Counted from the first letter of the stretch, positions 38,553-49,087 are shown. The stretch: DNA of 64,000 nucleotides from Zobellella maritima (GCF_003075035.1 NZ_QCZE01000008.1:23452-87451), one strand, 5' to 3'. Program-made: numbers and translations. Notes: generated from the sequence alone by a model not told the origin.

Positions 38553-40826
38553 ATGGGATCTTGCTGTCATCATTCATCACCCAAACACAAGGCGGCCGGG
38601 CAGCAACATACCGCCGGCTGTGCCCCCCGTACCGAGCCAGACCTGGTCGACGCTCCACAGGCCGATATTCCGTCGGCCACCACAGCCTCGTCCGACTCCC
38701 CTCCCGATGAGGATAGTGACACGGTCCCCGGACTCCATCACTGGCAAATCCAGGGCATGGACTGCCCAAGCTGCGCCGCCCAGATAGAGACCGCCCTGCG
38801 CCGGTTGCCCGGGGTGCAAAGCGCCGAAGTCCGCTTTGCCACCGAACGGCTGGAAGTACACTGGCAGGCCCCCACCACCCGGGCCGACATAGAAAAAACC
38901 ATCCAAATCGCCGGCTTCGACTTCGCGGCCAGTGCCGTCGTCACGGCAACGGAACCGGAAAGCCGTCTGGCCGATCGCCTTAAAGGCTATTGGGATATCG
39001 CCCTGTTGCTGGGGCTGATGGCTATCGCCACCCTGGTCGGCACCCAGCACGACGGGGCTGGCGGTCTGCTGTTCAGCCTGGCCACCCTGTGGGGGCTCTG
39101 GCCGGTGGCCACGCGGGCCTGGCGCTCAGCCCGCAGCGGTTCCCCCTTTTCTATCGAAACCCTGATGACGGTCGCCGCCGTCGGGGCACTGGTGCTGGGC
39201 GAAACCGCCGAAGCCGCCATGGTGCTGTTGCTGTTTATGGTGGGGGAAAAGCTCGAACGGCTGGCCGCCGAACGGGCCCGCCGGGGGGTCAGATCCCTGA
39301 TGGCCCTGGTGCCCGACACCGCCTCACGCGTCACCGCAACCGGCATCGAACAGGTGGCCGCCCACCGGCTCAAGCCCGGCGATACCATAGAAATTCACCC
39401 CGGTGCCCGACTACCGGTGGACGGCACCCTGCTTTCCCCCCTCGCCGCCTTTGATGAAAGCGCGCTCACCGGCGAGTCGATGCCGGTCGACAAGCAACAG
39501 GGCGATCGCCTTACCGCAGGAAGCCTGGTAGTGGATATGGCGGTACGGTTGCGGGTCGACTCCCAGCCCGGCCACAATGCCATCGATCGGATCCTGCACC
39601 TGATCGAGCAGGCCGAGGCCAATCGGGCGCCCATCGCCCGCTTTATCGATAACTTCAGCCGCTGGTATACCCCGGCCATGATGCTGGCGGCGCTGCTGGT
39701 GATGCTGGTGCCGCCGCTGGCCTTCGCCGCCGCCTGGGAAACCTGGGTCTATCGCGGCCTGGCGTTGCTGCTGATCGGCTGCCCCTGTGCCCTGGTCATT
39801 TCCACCCCGGCGGCCGTCACTTCGGCGCTGGCCGCCGCCACCCGCATGGGAGTATTAATCAAGGGCGGGGCGGCACTGGAGCAGATGGGCAAGGTCCGTA
39901 CCATGGCGTTCGACAAGACCGGCACCCTGACCACGGGCCGGCCGGAGCTGGTGAAGCTGCTGGTTTCGGCTCCCTTTGAGCGTGAGCAGGTATTGCAGCT
40001 CAGCGCCAACCTGGAAGCCGGCTCCCACCATCCACTGGCGAAGGCCCTGGTGCGGGCGGCCGCCCGGGAAGGCATAGTCCCCCAGCATATGAGCCACAGG
40101 CGCACCCTGCCCGGCGCCGGGATCGAGGGGGAATGGCAAGGGCAGCAGCTGCTGTTGTGCAACCCGGCCCATCTACCCGCACAATCATTAAGCGAGTTAC
40201 AGCAAGCCCGGGTGTCGGCCTTGCAGCTCGAGGCCTGCACCCTGGTGGTACTGACCCTGGATCAACAGGTCGCCGCCCTGTTCGCCTTCCGGGACAGCCT
40301 GCGAGCCGATGCCCAGGCCGGGATCACCGCCTTGCAACAGCTGGATATCCGCTGCCTGATGCTAACCGGCGACAATCCGACCGTCGCCGCCCGGATGGCG
40401 GGATCGCTCGGCATTGACTTCCAGGCCGGGCTCAAGCCCCGAGACAAGCAGAACACCGTTGCCCGCCTGAACGGGCAGCTGCCGCTGGCCATGGTGGGGG
40501 ATGGCATCAACGATGCGCCCGCACTCAGGCAGGCCAGCGTCGGCATCGCCATGGGCCAGGGCACGGATGTGGCGCTGGACACCGCCGACGCCGCGCTCAC
40601 CCATAGCCGGCTCACCGCCCTGGCGGACGCGGTGCGCCTGTCGCGGGCGGCCCATGCCAATATCCGCCAGAATATCGGCATGGCCCTGGGACTCAAGGCC
40701 ATCTTCCTGGTGACCAGCCTGACCGGCATCACCGGCCTGTGGCTGGCGGTGCTGGCCGACACCGGCGCCACCGCCCTGGTCACCCTCAACGCCCTGCGCC
40801 TGCTGGGCCATAAGAGTCGCTTCTAA
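38553..40826 (+). CDS. zntA: Zn2+/Cd2+/Pb2+-exporting P1B ATPase ZntA
   Basis: This 757-residue pump (E. coli 732) begins with a Cys/His-rich tail (MGSCCHHSSPKHK) and a metal-binding domain GMDCPSCA (Cys 71/74). It then has eight membrane helices with the ion-selective CPC (410-412), phosphorylated Asp ~454 in DKTGTLT, the HP motif SHHPLAKAL and the hinge GDGINDAPAL. It expels Zn2+, Cd2+ and Pb2+ to the periplasm. AGGAG lies upstream, and a MerR-type promoter in the end of argP implies ZntR control. No zntR gene is in the window. Confidence 0.95.
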   Translation: MGSCCHHSSPKHKAAGQQHTAGCAPRTEPDLVDAPQADIPSATTASSDSPPDEDSDTVPGLHHWQIQGMDCPSCAAQIETALRRLPGVQSAEVRFATERLEVHWQAPTTRADIEKTIQIAGFDFAASAVVTATEPESRLADRLKGYWDIALLLGLMAIATLVGTQHDGAGGLLFSLATLWGLWPVATRAWRSARSGSPFSIETLMTVAAVGALVLGETAEAAMVLLLFMVGEKLERLAAERARRGVRSLMALVPDTASRVTATGIEQVAAHRLKPGDTIEIHPGARLPVDGTLLSPLAAFDESALTGESMPVDKQQGDRLTAGSLVVDMAVRLRVDSQPGHNAIDRILHLIEQAEANRAPIARFIDNFSRWYTPAMMLAALLVMLVPPLAFAAAWETWVYRGLALLLIGCPCALVISTPAAVTSALAAATRMGVLIKGGAALEQMGKVRTMAFDKTGTLTTGRPELVKLLVSAPFEREQVLQLSANLEAGSHHPLAKALVRAAAREGIVPQHMSHRRTLPGAGIEGEWQGQQLLLCNPAHLPAQSLSELQQARVSALQLEACTLVVLTLDQQVAALFAFRDSLRADAQAGITALQQLDIRCLMLTGDNPTVAARMAGSLGIDFQAGLKPRDKQNTVARLNGQLPLAMVGDGINDAPALRQASVGIAMGQGTDVALDTADAALTHSRLTALADAVRLSRAAHANIRQNIGMALGLKAIFLVTSLTGITGLWLAVLADTGATALVTLNALRLLGHKSRF

Positions 40827-40833
40827 AACAAAA

Positions 40834-40857
40834 TGCCCCGCCATTCCAGGCGGGGCA
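40834..40857. terminator. Bidirectional terminator between zntA and dctM
   Basis: TGCCCCGCC (40834-40842) pairs with GGCGGGGCA (40849-40857) around ATTCCA. On the minus strand it is followed by TTTTGTTTT, so it should end the TRAP operon; it may also stop zntA transcripts. Confidence 0.85.
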
Positions 40858-40887
40858 TACTCTTTCATAAATGGCAGGATAACAGCG

Positions 40888-42192
40888 CTACCACTCTCCC
40901 ACCACAAAGCCCAGCCTGTCGGGCAGCCAGAGGGCGATGCCCGGAAACAACATCACCAGCACCAGCGCCGACAACATGGTGGCCATGAAGAACAGCGCCC
41001 AGCCGAAGGTTTTCTCCAGCCGGATACCGGCAATCTGGGTGGTCACCATCAGGTTGATGGCCACCGGCGGGGTGAACTGGCCGACGGCGATATTCATCGC
41101 CAGCAAGATGCCGAACCACACCGGATTCCAGCCGAAATGCTGCATCAGGGGGATCAGTATGGGAGTGATGATCAGATAAATGGAAATGGCATCCAACAGC
41201 ATGCCCGCCAGCAGCACCAGCACCATGATCAGTATCATCAGCACCCAGCCGTTGTCGGACAGCGACAACAGGCCGTTGGCCAGATGGGTAAAGGTGCCGA
41301 GGGTGGTACCGGCCCAGGCGAAGATACCCGCCAGGGAGATGATGATCATCACCACCCCCGAGATCATCCCCGCCTCACCCAGCAGGTGCCATACCTCCCT
41401 GATGTTCAGCTGACGGTAGACAAATACGCCCACCAGCAGGCCATAGGTCACCGCCACCACCGCCGCTTCGGTCGGAGTAAACAAACCGGAGCGTAGTCCT
41501 CCCAGGATCAGCACGGGAGCAAACAGCGCCGGGAGCGCCCGGACGAAGCTATCCTTGAGCGGCGGACGCTCACCTTTTTGCGGGTCTTCCCAGCCATTGC
41601 GCCTGGCCAACCACCACACCGGCAGCAGCAGCGACAGTCCGGCCAAGATGCCGGGGAACAGGCCGGCGGCGAACAGCGCCCGCAGATCCACGCCCGGTAC
41701 CACTATGGAGTAGAGGATAAGGGCGATCGACGGCGGTATCAGGATGGCGGTAGACGAGGCCGCCGCAATCAACGACGCCGAAAACGCCTTGGGATAACCG
41801 GCCCTGGCCATGCTCGGCAGCATCACCATGGCCACCGCCGCCGCATCCGCCGGCCCCGAACCGCTCATGCCACCCATGATCAGGCACACCAGCACCACCA
41901 CCAGGCCCAGGCCGCCGTGACGAGGGCCGATAATGGCCTGGGCAAAACGCACCAGGCTGGCCGCCACCCCGGCCCGTTCGAAGATAAGCCCGGTAAGGAT
42001 AAACAGGGGAATGGCGATCAGGGGATACTTGGCGATACTGTTGTAGGTATTGGTACCCAGGGTGGCCAGCATGTCGGGCGACAGGCCAACCAGGATACCG
42101 GCGGCCCCTCCCAGCCCCAGGGCAAAGGCCACCGGCACCCCCAGCAGCATGGCACAGCCGAACACCAGCAGCATCAACAGATCAGGACTCAT
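40888..42192 (-). CDS. dctM: TRAP transporter large permease (DctM)
   Basis: This 434-residue inner-membrane protein has ~12 helices and DctM blocks: AMLLGVPVAFALGLGG, YPLIAIPLFILTGLIFERAGVA, GGMSGSGPADAAAVAMVMLPSM and YSIVVPGVDLRALFAAGLFPG. It forms the ion-driven translocation unit. The start at 42192 has GGAGG 6 bases upstream; its first 11 bases overlap the end of dctQ. The substrate is set by the binding protein at 42755. Confidence 0.94.
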   Translation of the reverse strand: MSPDLLMLLVFGCAMLLGVPVAFALGLGGAAGILVGLSPDMLATLGTNTYNSIAKYPLIAIPLFILTGLIFERAGVAASLVRFAQAIIGPRHGGLGLVVVLVCLIMGGMSGSGPADAAAVAMVMLPSMARAGYPKAFSASLIAAASSTAILIPPSIALILYSIVVPGVDLRALFAAGLFPGILAGLSLLLPVWWLARRNGWEDPQKGERPPLKDSFVRALPALFAPVLILGGLRSGLFTPTEAAVVAVTYGLLVGVFVYRQLNIREVWHLLGEAGMISGVVMIIISLAGIFAWAGTTLGTFTHLANGLLSLSDNGWVLMILIMVLVLLAGMLLDAISIYLIITPILIPLMQHFGWNPVWFGILLAMNIAVGQFTPPVAINLMVTTQIAGIRLEKTFGWALFFMATMLSALVLVMLFPGIALWLPDRLGFVVGEW

Positions 42193-42676
42193 GGTGACCT
42201 CCACTCAAGGTGCAGGTCCGGCAACGCTCGACCAGGCTCTGGGTCAGCCGCCAGATAATGGCCAGACACAGCAGCGGCAGACAGATGATATATATCCAGG
42301 TGGGGTATCCCAAACCCGGCGACAGCGACTCCCAACTGTATTCCTCATAGGCCAGCAAACCGCCGTACCAAACCACCAATCCCAACAGCAGAACACTGGC
42401 GGCCCATTGCAACACATACAGCAGGGGCCGCAGCCGGAGCGGCAGCTTGTCTTCCACCAGCTCGATACGGATATGGGCATGTCGGCGGGAGGCCACCGCC
42501 GCACCGGCAAAGGTCAGCACAACCAACAGGAACACGGAAAATTCTTCGGTAAAGGCAAAAGACGCATCGGTGGTATAACGCACCACCACATTACCCAGGC
42601 TGATCACACAGACAGCCAGCAGGGCCAGGGCCGCCAGCCAGCGCTCGGGCCTGGCATCGGGGGCAGATTTGGACAT
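42182..42676 (-). CDS. dctQ: TRAP transporter small permease (DctQ)
   Basis: This 164-residue membrane protein has four helices and DctQ features: SLGNVVVRYTTDASFAFTEEFSVFLLVVLTFAGAAVASRRHAHIRIELVED. It pairs with DctM. I chose the start at 42676 rather than an upstream GTG-type start because the cytoplasmic N terminus then has normal length. It lies 78 bases after dctP and overlaps dctM by 11. Confidence 0.92.
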   Translation of the reverse strand: MSKSAPDARPERWLAALALLAVCVISLGNVVVRYTTDASFAFTEEFSVFLLVVLTFAGAAVASRRHAHIRIELVEDKLPLRLRPLLYVLQWAASVLLLGLVVWYGGLLAYEEYSWESLSPGLGYPTWIYIICLPLLCLAIIWRLTQSLVERCRTCTLSGGHHES

Positions 42677-42754
42677 GGGTACAACTCTTAACAGAACATG
42701 AACCAATACATGGAATCTGCCCGACAATGCCGTCGGACAGACAAAACGTAGTAA

Positions 42755-43762
42755 TTAACGGGCTTCGATCGCGGCCTTTGCTTCGGCGACCAACTCGGCA
42801 CCGATGCGCGGCGTCCACTTTTCATAGACGGTGGCGGTGGCATCGACGAAGGCCTGATGCTGCTCAGGGCTCAATTCGGTCACCTCGACACCCCGTTCCT
42901 TGATGGCAGCCAGGGTAGCGGCCAGCTCGCTGCGGGACTTCTCGATCTCCCAGGCACCGGCGTCGATGGCCGCCTGACGCAGCAGCTGCTGATCCTCGGC
43001 AGACAGGGATTTCCAGACCTTCTTGTTGACACCGAACACCAGGGGATCGGCCATATAATGCCACAGGGTCAGATAGTTCTGACCCACCTGATCCACCCGG
43101 GCCACGTCGAATACCGACAGCGGATTCTCCTGGCCGTCAATGGCGCCGGTGGTCAACGCCGGCTGGGCGTCGGCCCAGCTCATCTGGGTCGGGTTGGCCC
43201 CCAGGGTATTGAAGGTGTCCAGGAACAGGGGTGAGCCGACCACTCGCACCTTGAGGCCGCTGACATCCTCAGGGCCGTCGATCGGGTGCTTGGAGTTGGA
43301 CAGTTCACGGAAGCCGTTTTCGCCCCAGGCCAGCGGCATGACACCTTTCTTTTCGATGGCGGCAAACACCTTCTCACCGGCACTACCCTGGGTGATGGCA
43401 TCGATGGCGGCCTCGTCGGGCATCAGGAACGGCAGCGAAAACAGGTTCAGTTCGGGTACCTGGGGCGACCAATTGATGGTCGAGGCCACCGCCATATCGA
43501 TCAAGCCGCTGCGCATGGCGGAAAATTCCCGGGTCTGATCACCGGACACCAGCTGGGCATTGGGGTAGACCTTGAGGGTAATGCGCCCTTCGGATCTTTC
43601 ATTCACCAGCTCGGCCCACTTGGAAGCCGCCTGGCCCCAGGGGAAGGCATCGGACAGCACAGTGGACACCGAAAACTCCCGGGTTTCCTGGGCCAGGGTT
43701 GGCGAGGCCATGCCGAGGCTGATGGCCGCGGTCAGGGCAGCAAAAACATGCTTAACACTCAT
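42755..43762 (-). CDS. dctP: TRAP transporter substrate-binding protein (DctP)
   Basis: This 335-residue periplasmic protein has a signal peptide ending ASPTLAQ. The DctP family blocks are WAELVNERSEGRITLKVYPNAQLVSGDQTREFSAMRSGLIDM, then LKVRVVGSPLFLDTFNTLGANPTQMSWADAQPALTTGAIDGQENPLSV. The arginine in the KVRVVGSP block normally pairs with the ligand carboxylate, so an organic acid is the likely substrate; which one is unknown. AGGAAT precedes the ATG at 43762. It is the first gene of dctPQM. Confidence 0.93.
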   Translation of the reverse strand: MSVKHVFAALTAAISLGMASPTLAQETREFSVSTVLSDAFPWGQAASKWAELVNERSEGRITLKVYPNAQLVSGDQTREFSAMRSGLIDMAVASTINWSPQVPELNLFSLPFLMPDEAAIDAITQGSAGEKVFAAIEKKGVMPLAWGENGFRELSNSKHPIDGPEDVSGLKVRVVGSPLFLDTFNTLGANPTQMSWADAQPALTTGAIDGQENPLSVFDVARVDQVGQNYLTLWHYMADPLVFGVNKKVWKSLSAEDQQLLRQAAIDAGAWEIEKSRSELAATLAAIKERGVEVTELSPEQHQAFVDATATVYEKWTPRIGAELVAEAKAAIEAR

Positions 43763-43970
43763 CAAGAATTCCTTTTTGTTGTTATATCAAACAGTCCAAT
43801 GCCACTGGGGTCAGGACATGCCGAACAGCCGGCCCTCGGCATGGTCATCGCGACGTCACTCCGAGGCTGCTATTGCGGGCAGAGGGCCGGCCATAGTGAA
43901 ATGAAGCCGATTTAAAAGTCAATAATAAAAAGGTACTCGTTAGAGACTGCCTGGCCGTCACCAAATAAAA

Positions 43971-43994
43971 AACCCCGCCATCGCTGGCGGGGTT
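43971..43994 (-). terminator. Terminator after metF
   Basis: AACCCCGCCA (43971-43980) pairs with TGGCGGGGTT (43985-43994) over TCGC. On the minus strand TTTT follows the stem, 22 bases past the metF stop. Confidence 0.87.
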
Positions 43995-44015
43995 TGGTTG
44001 ATAAACGGCTGGCTG

Positions 44016-44927
<912 letters not shown>

Positions 44928-44953
44928 CTACAACTTAAATAAAAATCTATTCC

Positions 44954-45534
44954 TTACACCCTGAACTCGGCATAGGCCTTGCGCAGTACCGGCGTAGCGG
45001 ACACCCTGTTGGCCAGGGCTTCACGGGTTTCTTCCCGGTTCGGGTCTTGAGACCAGAGTCCGGGTTAACCCAGATACGCTCTTTCGGCAGACGTTCAACG
45101 GCCTTTTTAATCAGTGTAACCATTTCCGCCACGGTAGGGATACGAGGCGAGTGAATATCATACACACCCGGGCCAATCTCGTTGGGATAGGCGAAGTCCC
45201 GGAACACATCCAGCAGCTCCATATCGGCGCGGGAGGTTTCTATGGTCATCACATCCGCATCCAGGCGGGCAATCGATTCGATGATTTCGTTGAACTCAGA
45301 GTAACACATACAGGTGTGGATCCGGGTAGCATCGCTCACTCCTGCAGCGCTTGACCGGAACACTTTTTCCGCCCACTCCAGATAGGCCGCCTGCTTGCTG
45401 TTGCGCAGCGGCATCAGCTCGCGGCAGGCCGGCTCGTCGATCTGGATGATACCCTCGCCAGCGTTATCCAGAGCCGCCACTTCGTCGCCCAGCGCCCGGG
45501 TGATCACTTCCTGGATTTTCTGGGCGGCAAAGCC
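44954..45534 (-). pseudogene. metE: Remnant of cobalamin-independent methionine synthase (metE 3' end)
   Basis: About 190 residues match the C-terminal quarter of MetE (full length ~755): [74 protein letters not shown] and [13 protein letters not shown] one-base deletion near 45040 shifts the frame; the true end ([14 protein letters not shown] ... AEFRV, stop at 44954) continues in another frame. Two zinc ligands are lost: HMC has become CMC, and NPDCG has become NPDSG. The N-terminal three quarters are deleted. It is non-functional. Confidence 0.9.
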
Positions 45535-45568
45535 ATGATTTTTATCTCTGTGCTCTCTCCGACCCAAA

Positions 45569-45584
45569 AGACGTTTAGACGTCC
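45569..45584. promoter_or_regulatory. MetJ operator (two met boxes)
   Basis: AGACGTTTAGACGTCC matches the tandem met-box consensus AGACGTCTAGACGTCT at 14 of 16 positions. It lies just downstream of a promoter on the minus strand that reads into the metE remnant and metF. Confidence 0.85.
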
Positions 45585-45948
45585 GAATGGCTGTATATTT
45601 ACACGGCTAAACTTCTGGAGGCAAGGTCTTCTTTTAATAAAGTGATAAGAACTGATTTTTTAAAAGTAGATAGCATATAAGAACAAAAGGGTTCGTTTGG
45701 GCGGGATTAATGGCTGGGGGCCAGGAGCCGGAGCCCGTGCCCAGGTATGTGAGGCTGGAGATGGGAAATTGGCTGCGGGCAGGACACCCGCAGTCAGAGG
45801 CTGGGCTAACGCATACTGCTGTTCCGTTAAGGGGCGCCCTCATCTTCCAAGCGACCACTGACGTCATCCAGCGCAGGTGGCCTTAAACTCCGGAGAGCCG
45901 GCCTGTGGAGGGGGGGTCCCCTTTTCATCTTAATTGAACGGCATTGGG
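45585..45948. other. 364-base gap between metE remnant and csiR
   Basis: It holds the metE/metF promoter at its left end and, at 45868-45902, a 35-base segment 86% identical to 34972-35006. A 77-codon open frame on the minus strand has no coding character. Nothing else is recognised. Confidence 0.5.
45596..45624 (-). promoter_or_regulatory. Promoter of the metE remnant-metF unit
   Basis: On the minus strand TTGCCT (45619-45624) and TAAATA (45596-45601) are separated by 17 bases. The MetJ boxes lie 12 bases downstream of the -10, where bound MetJ would block initiation. Confidence 0.65.
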
Positions 45949-46638
45949 CTAGCGCACGCCTTTTTCGGTCAATATCCGGGTGATCAGCGCCACCGGGCTG
46001 AGCAGATGGTCACGCATCATGGTGCCGGCTTGCGGGTTACGGGCCAGGATGGCGTCGAACAAGGCCTGGTGCTCCTGTTGCTTGATCGCCAGCGCCTGTT
46101 CGCTGAATACCGTCTGCCGCAACCACAGATAACGGTAGCGGGCCGCCTGATCCATCAGGGTCTGACGAACCACCAGCAGCTGGGGAGAGCAGCAGCCGGC
46201 GGCCACTGCCTGGTGAAACGCCTGATGGCGGACATCCCAATGGCTCAGCTGATCTTCCACCGAGTCAAGCTGGGTTACCTTGGCCAGGGCGTGGTGTGCC
46301 GCCACCACCCCCGCCTCCCACATATCGTCTCCACGTGCCAGGGCCAGCTCCACTACCAGGCCTTCCAGCTGGGCCCGGGCATCATAGATATCCTGCAATT
46401 CAGCCAGCGACATGGGGCTGACCCTGAAACCCCGCTGGCTTTCGGCGGTCACCAGCCGTTCCACCACCAGTTGCGACAGGGCCTCCCGCAAGGGGCTGAC
46501 CCCCAGACCATAGCGGGTTTTAAGGGTGCTCATCAGCAGCTTCTCACCCGGTTCGAAATGACTACGGATAATGTCTTGCTTAAGCCCCTGATAGGCGGCT
46601 TTCGCCAGGTTTTCCCGCGGGGTTTCAAGATTGCTCAT
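45949..46638 (-). CDS. csiR: GntR/FCD-family repressor, CsiR-like
   Basis: This 229-residue protein has a winged helix (AAYQGLKQDIIRSHFEPGEKLLMSTLKTRYGLGVSPLREALSQLVVERLV) and an all-helical FCD domain with its metal/ligand His residues (ALARGD, DVRHQAFHQAV, EHQALFDAI). It is divergent from glaH-lhgO; in E. coli CsiR represses csiD(glaH)-lhgO and is relieved by glutarate. The 159-base gap contains a perfect palindrome at 46726-46741. A long tail gap separates it from the metE remnant. Confidence 0.88.
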   Translation of the reverse strand: MSNLETPRENLAKAAYQGLKQDIIRSHFEPGEKLLMSTLKTRYGLGVSPLREALSQLVVERLVTAESQRGFRVSPMSLAELQDIYDARAQLEGLVVELALARGDDMWEAGVVAAHHALAKVTQLDSVEDQLSHWDVRHQAFHQAVAAGCCSPQLLVVRQTLMDQAARYRYLWLRQTVFSEQALAIKQQEHQALFDAILARNPQAGTMMRDHLLSPVALITRILTEKGVR

Positions 46639-46725
46639 GCCATCTTCCTGAAATAGACGATGAAGAGATTATATCGAAATTGTAGTTGAGATCATAAATC
46701 CACAACCACTTATTGACAATAACCA

Positions 46726-46741
46726 AAAATGTCGACATTTT
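46726..46741. promoter_or_regulatory. Palindromic operator before glaH (CsiR candidate)
   Basis: AAAATGTCGACATTTT is a perfect 16-base palindrome. It contains ATGT-N5-TTTT, the form I recall for E. coli CsiR sites. A TTGACA (46713-46718) lies just upstream, so bound repressor would cover the glaH promoter. Confidence 0.7.
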
Positions 46742-46797
46742 ATATATACGACGACATTACGTTTCGTGACTACAGCTTACAGATACAGGAGTGTCCC

Positions 46798-47766
46798 ATG
46801 TCCAACGTCGCCACCGCCGATTTCATCAACCACAAACACCAGGGGTTTAGCCTGACTCCCTCCGCCCAATCAAAGCGCCTGCTGGAACTGCGCTTCGATG
46901 AGAAACTTGTCAGCGATTTTCTGGCGGCGTGCGCCGAGTGGCCGATCCAGGCCCTGGAGTACAAGTCCTTCCTGCGCTTTCGCGTCAGTCAGATCCTCAA
47001 TGATCTGTGTGGCCAGGCACTGCAGCCCCTGCTGATCAATACCCTGGTCGACCGCAACACCGGCGGCCTGCTGATCACACCAGAAGGACTGAACCAGGTT
47101 GAACAGGCCGAAGACATGGTCAAATTCACCACCGCCGTGGCTCATCTGTTCGGCCGTTCCAACTTCGATGCCATGAGCGGCCAGTACTACGCCCGCTTCG
47201 TGGTCCAGAATCAGGACAATTCCGACAGCTATCTGCGCCAGGCGCACCGGGTGATGGAGTTACATAACGACGGTACCTTTGTCGAGCAGGACACTGACTA
47301 TGTGCTGATGCTGAAGATTGACGAGCAGAATATGGAAGGCGGCAACTCCCTGTTGCTGCACCTGGACGACTGGGAACACCTGGAGCGGTTCTACGCCGAT
47401 CCCATGGCTCGCAGGGTGATGCGCTGGGCCGCGCCGCCGAGCAAAAATACCACCAAGGATGTGTATCACGCTGTGTTCGATACCGATCGCAGCGGCCTAC
47501 CCATCATGTCGTACATAGACCAGTTCGTGCAGCCCAAGAATTATGATGAAGGTGTCTGGCTGGCGGATCTGTCCGAGGCGCTGGAAACCAGTGCCAAGAA
47601 AGTATCCGTCCCCGTGCCCATGGGTTCCTTCCTGGTGATCAACAACCACTTCTGGCTGCATGGTCGGGACAAATTTGTGGCCCACTCAGGCCTGCGCCGG
47701 GAGTTGATGCGCCAGCGCGGTTACTTTACCCATGCCAAGACTCTGAAGAACCCGCAACAGGTATAA
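46798..47766 (+). CDS. glaH: Glutarate 2-hydroxylase GlaH (CsiD)
   Basis: This 322-residue Fe(II)/2-oxoglutarate dioxygenase (E. coli 325) hydroxylates glutarate to L-2-hydroxyglutarate. The metal ligands are seen in MELHNDGTF (His-x-Asp) and [11 protein letters not shown] (distal His); the C-terminal [11 protein letters not shown] block binds 2-oxoglutarate. I chose the start at 46798 because AGGAG lies 7 bases upstream. It is followed after 105 bases by lhgO, which consumes its product. Together they form the end of the lysine-cadaverine-glutarate route, though the davBA/gabTD-type genes are not in the window. Confidence 0.95.
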   Translation: MSNVATADFINHKHQGFSLTPSAQSKRLLELRFDEKLVSDFLAACAEWPIQALEYKSFLRFRVSQILNDLCGQALQPLLINTLVDRNTGGLLITPEGLNQVEQAEDMVKFTTAVAHLFGRSNFDAMSGQYYARFVVQNQDNSDSYLRQAHRVMELHNDGTFVEQDTDYVLMLKIDEQNMEGGNSLLLHLDDWEHLERFYADPMARRVMRWAAPPSKNTTKDVYHAVFDTDRSGLPIMSYIDQFVQPKNYDEGVWLADLSEALETSAKKVSVPVPMGSFLVINNHFWLHGRDKFVAHSGLRRELMRQRGYFTHAKTLKNPQQV

Positions 47767-47871
47767 TGGCCTGATAACCCGTTACGCAGGCGTTCCGGAA
47801 TAACCATGAGCACCACAGCCGCCGGGGCCAGACCCCGGCTTTTGCCCCTTTAACCAAAGGTGAACAGAGCA

Positions 47872-49083
47872 GTGTTTGATTTCATCATTATCGGTGGCGG
47901 CATCGTCGGCATGTCGACCGCCTGGCAACTGAAAAAAACCTACCCCGACAGCAAGATGCTGTTGCTGGAAAAGGAGTCCGGTCCGGCTCATCATCAGACC
48001 GGTCACAACAGCGGCGTGATCCATGCGGGGGTTTACTACACCCCCGGCAGCCTCAAGGCCAAATTCTGCCTGGAAGGCAACCTCGCCACCAAGGCCTTCT
48101 GCCGCGAACATGAGATCCCCTTCGACGAATGCGGCAAGCTGTTGGTCGCCACCAATGAACTGGAAATGGAGCGCATGAAGGCGCTGTGGGACAGGAGCGA
48201 GGCCAACGGCCTGGAACGCTACTGGCTCAATGCCGAGGAGCTCAAGGAGCGGGAGCCCAACATCACCGGCGTGGGCGGCATCTTCGTCCCCTCCAGCGGT
48301 ATAGTGAACTACAAGCAGGTCACCGCCGCCATGGGCAAGGAGTTCGAGCGCCTGGGCGGTGAAATCCGTTACAGCACCGAGGTCATTGGTCTGAAAGAAG
48401 AGACCAGCCAGGTGGTGGTAGAAACTTCCCGGGGCGACGTACAGGGCAAATACCTGGTGTCCTGTTCCGGGCTGATGGCCGATCGGGTGGTGCGCATGCT
48501 GGGACTGAAACCCGATTTCAAAATATGTCCCTTCCGAGGCGAATACTATCTGCTCAGGCCCGAGCACAACCAGATAGTCAATCACCTGATCTACCCCATC
48601 CCGGATCCCAACATGCCGTTCCTGGGCGTACACCTGACCCGCATGATAGACGGCACCGTGACCGTCGGGCCCAACGCCGTACTGGCCTTCAAGCGGGAAG
48701 GCTACGATAAGTGCGACATCTCGCTGAAAGATACCCTGGAAATGTTTACCTATCCGGGCATTCTGAAGGTACTGATGAAAAACCTCAAACCGGGCCTGAT
48801 GGAAATGAAGAACTCCATCAACAAGGCCGGCTACCTGGAACTGGTACGCAAATATTGCCCCAGCCTGAACGTGGATGACATGACGCCCTACCCGGCCGGT
48901 ATTCGCGCCCAGGCGGTGTCCAAAGATGGCAAACTGGTGGATGACTTCCTGTTCGTCAACACCAAGCGCACCATCAATGTCTGCAATGCCCCTTCACCCG
49001 CAGCCACCTCGGCGATTCCCATCGGCGCCTATATTGTCGACAAGGTCAAGGAGCAGGTTGAACAACCGGCGGCCGTAGCATAA
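47872..49083 (+). CDS. lhgO: L-2-hydroxyglutarate dehydrogenase (quinone) LhgO
   Basis: This 403-residue FAD enzyme oxidises L-2-hydroxyglutarate to 2-oxoglutarate and passes electrons to quinone. It matches E. coli LhgO closely: FIIIGGGIVGMSTAWQL (FAD loop), HHQTGHNSGVIHAGVYYTPGS, GIFVPSSGIV, CPFRGEYYLL, PFLGVHLTRMIDGTVTVGPNAVLA and CNAPSPAATSAIPIGA. I chose the GTG at 47872 (…VFDFIIIGGG), which aligns with the E. coli N terminus; AAGGTG lies upstream. An in-frame GTG four codons earlier is possible. Confidence 0.94.
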   Translation: MFDFIIIGGGIVGMSTAWQLKKTYPDSKMLLLEKESGPAHHQTGHNSGVIHAGVYYTPGSLKAKFCLEGNLATKAFCREHEIPFDECGKLLVATNELEMERMKALWDRSEANGLERYWLNAEELKEREPNITGVGGIFVPSSGIVNYKQVTAAMGKEFERLGGEIRYSTEVIGLKEETSQVVVETSRGDVQGKYLVSCSGLMADRVVRMLGLKPDFKICPFRGEYYLLRPEHNQIVNHLIYPIPDPNMPFLGVHLTRMIDGTVTVGPNAVLAFKREGYDKCDISLKDTLEMFTYPGILKVLMKNLKPGLMEMKNSINKAGYLELVRKYCPSLNVDDMTPYPAGIRAQAVSKDGKLVDDFLFVNTKRTINVCNAPSPAATSAIPIGAYIVDKVKEQVEQPAAVA

Positions 49084-49087
49084 AAAA

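Noticed and set aside
44954..45534. metE fragment as a functional core-type (short) methionine synthase
   Set aside because: A frameshift and loss of two zinc ligands rule out activity.
45634..45867. 77-codon open frame in the gap before csiR
   Set aside because: No start signal, no family resemblance, irregular composition; the region looks like decayed intergenic DNA.
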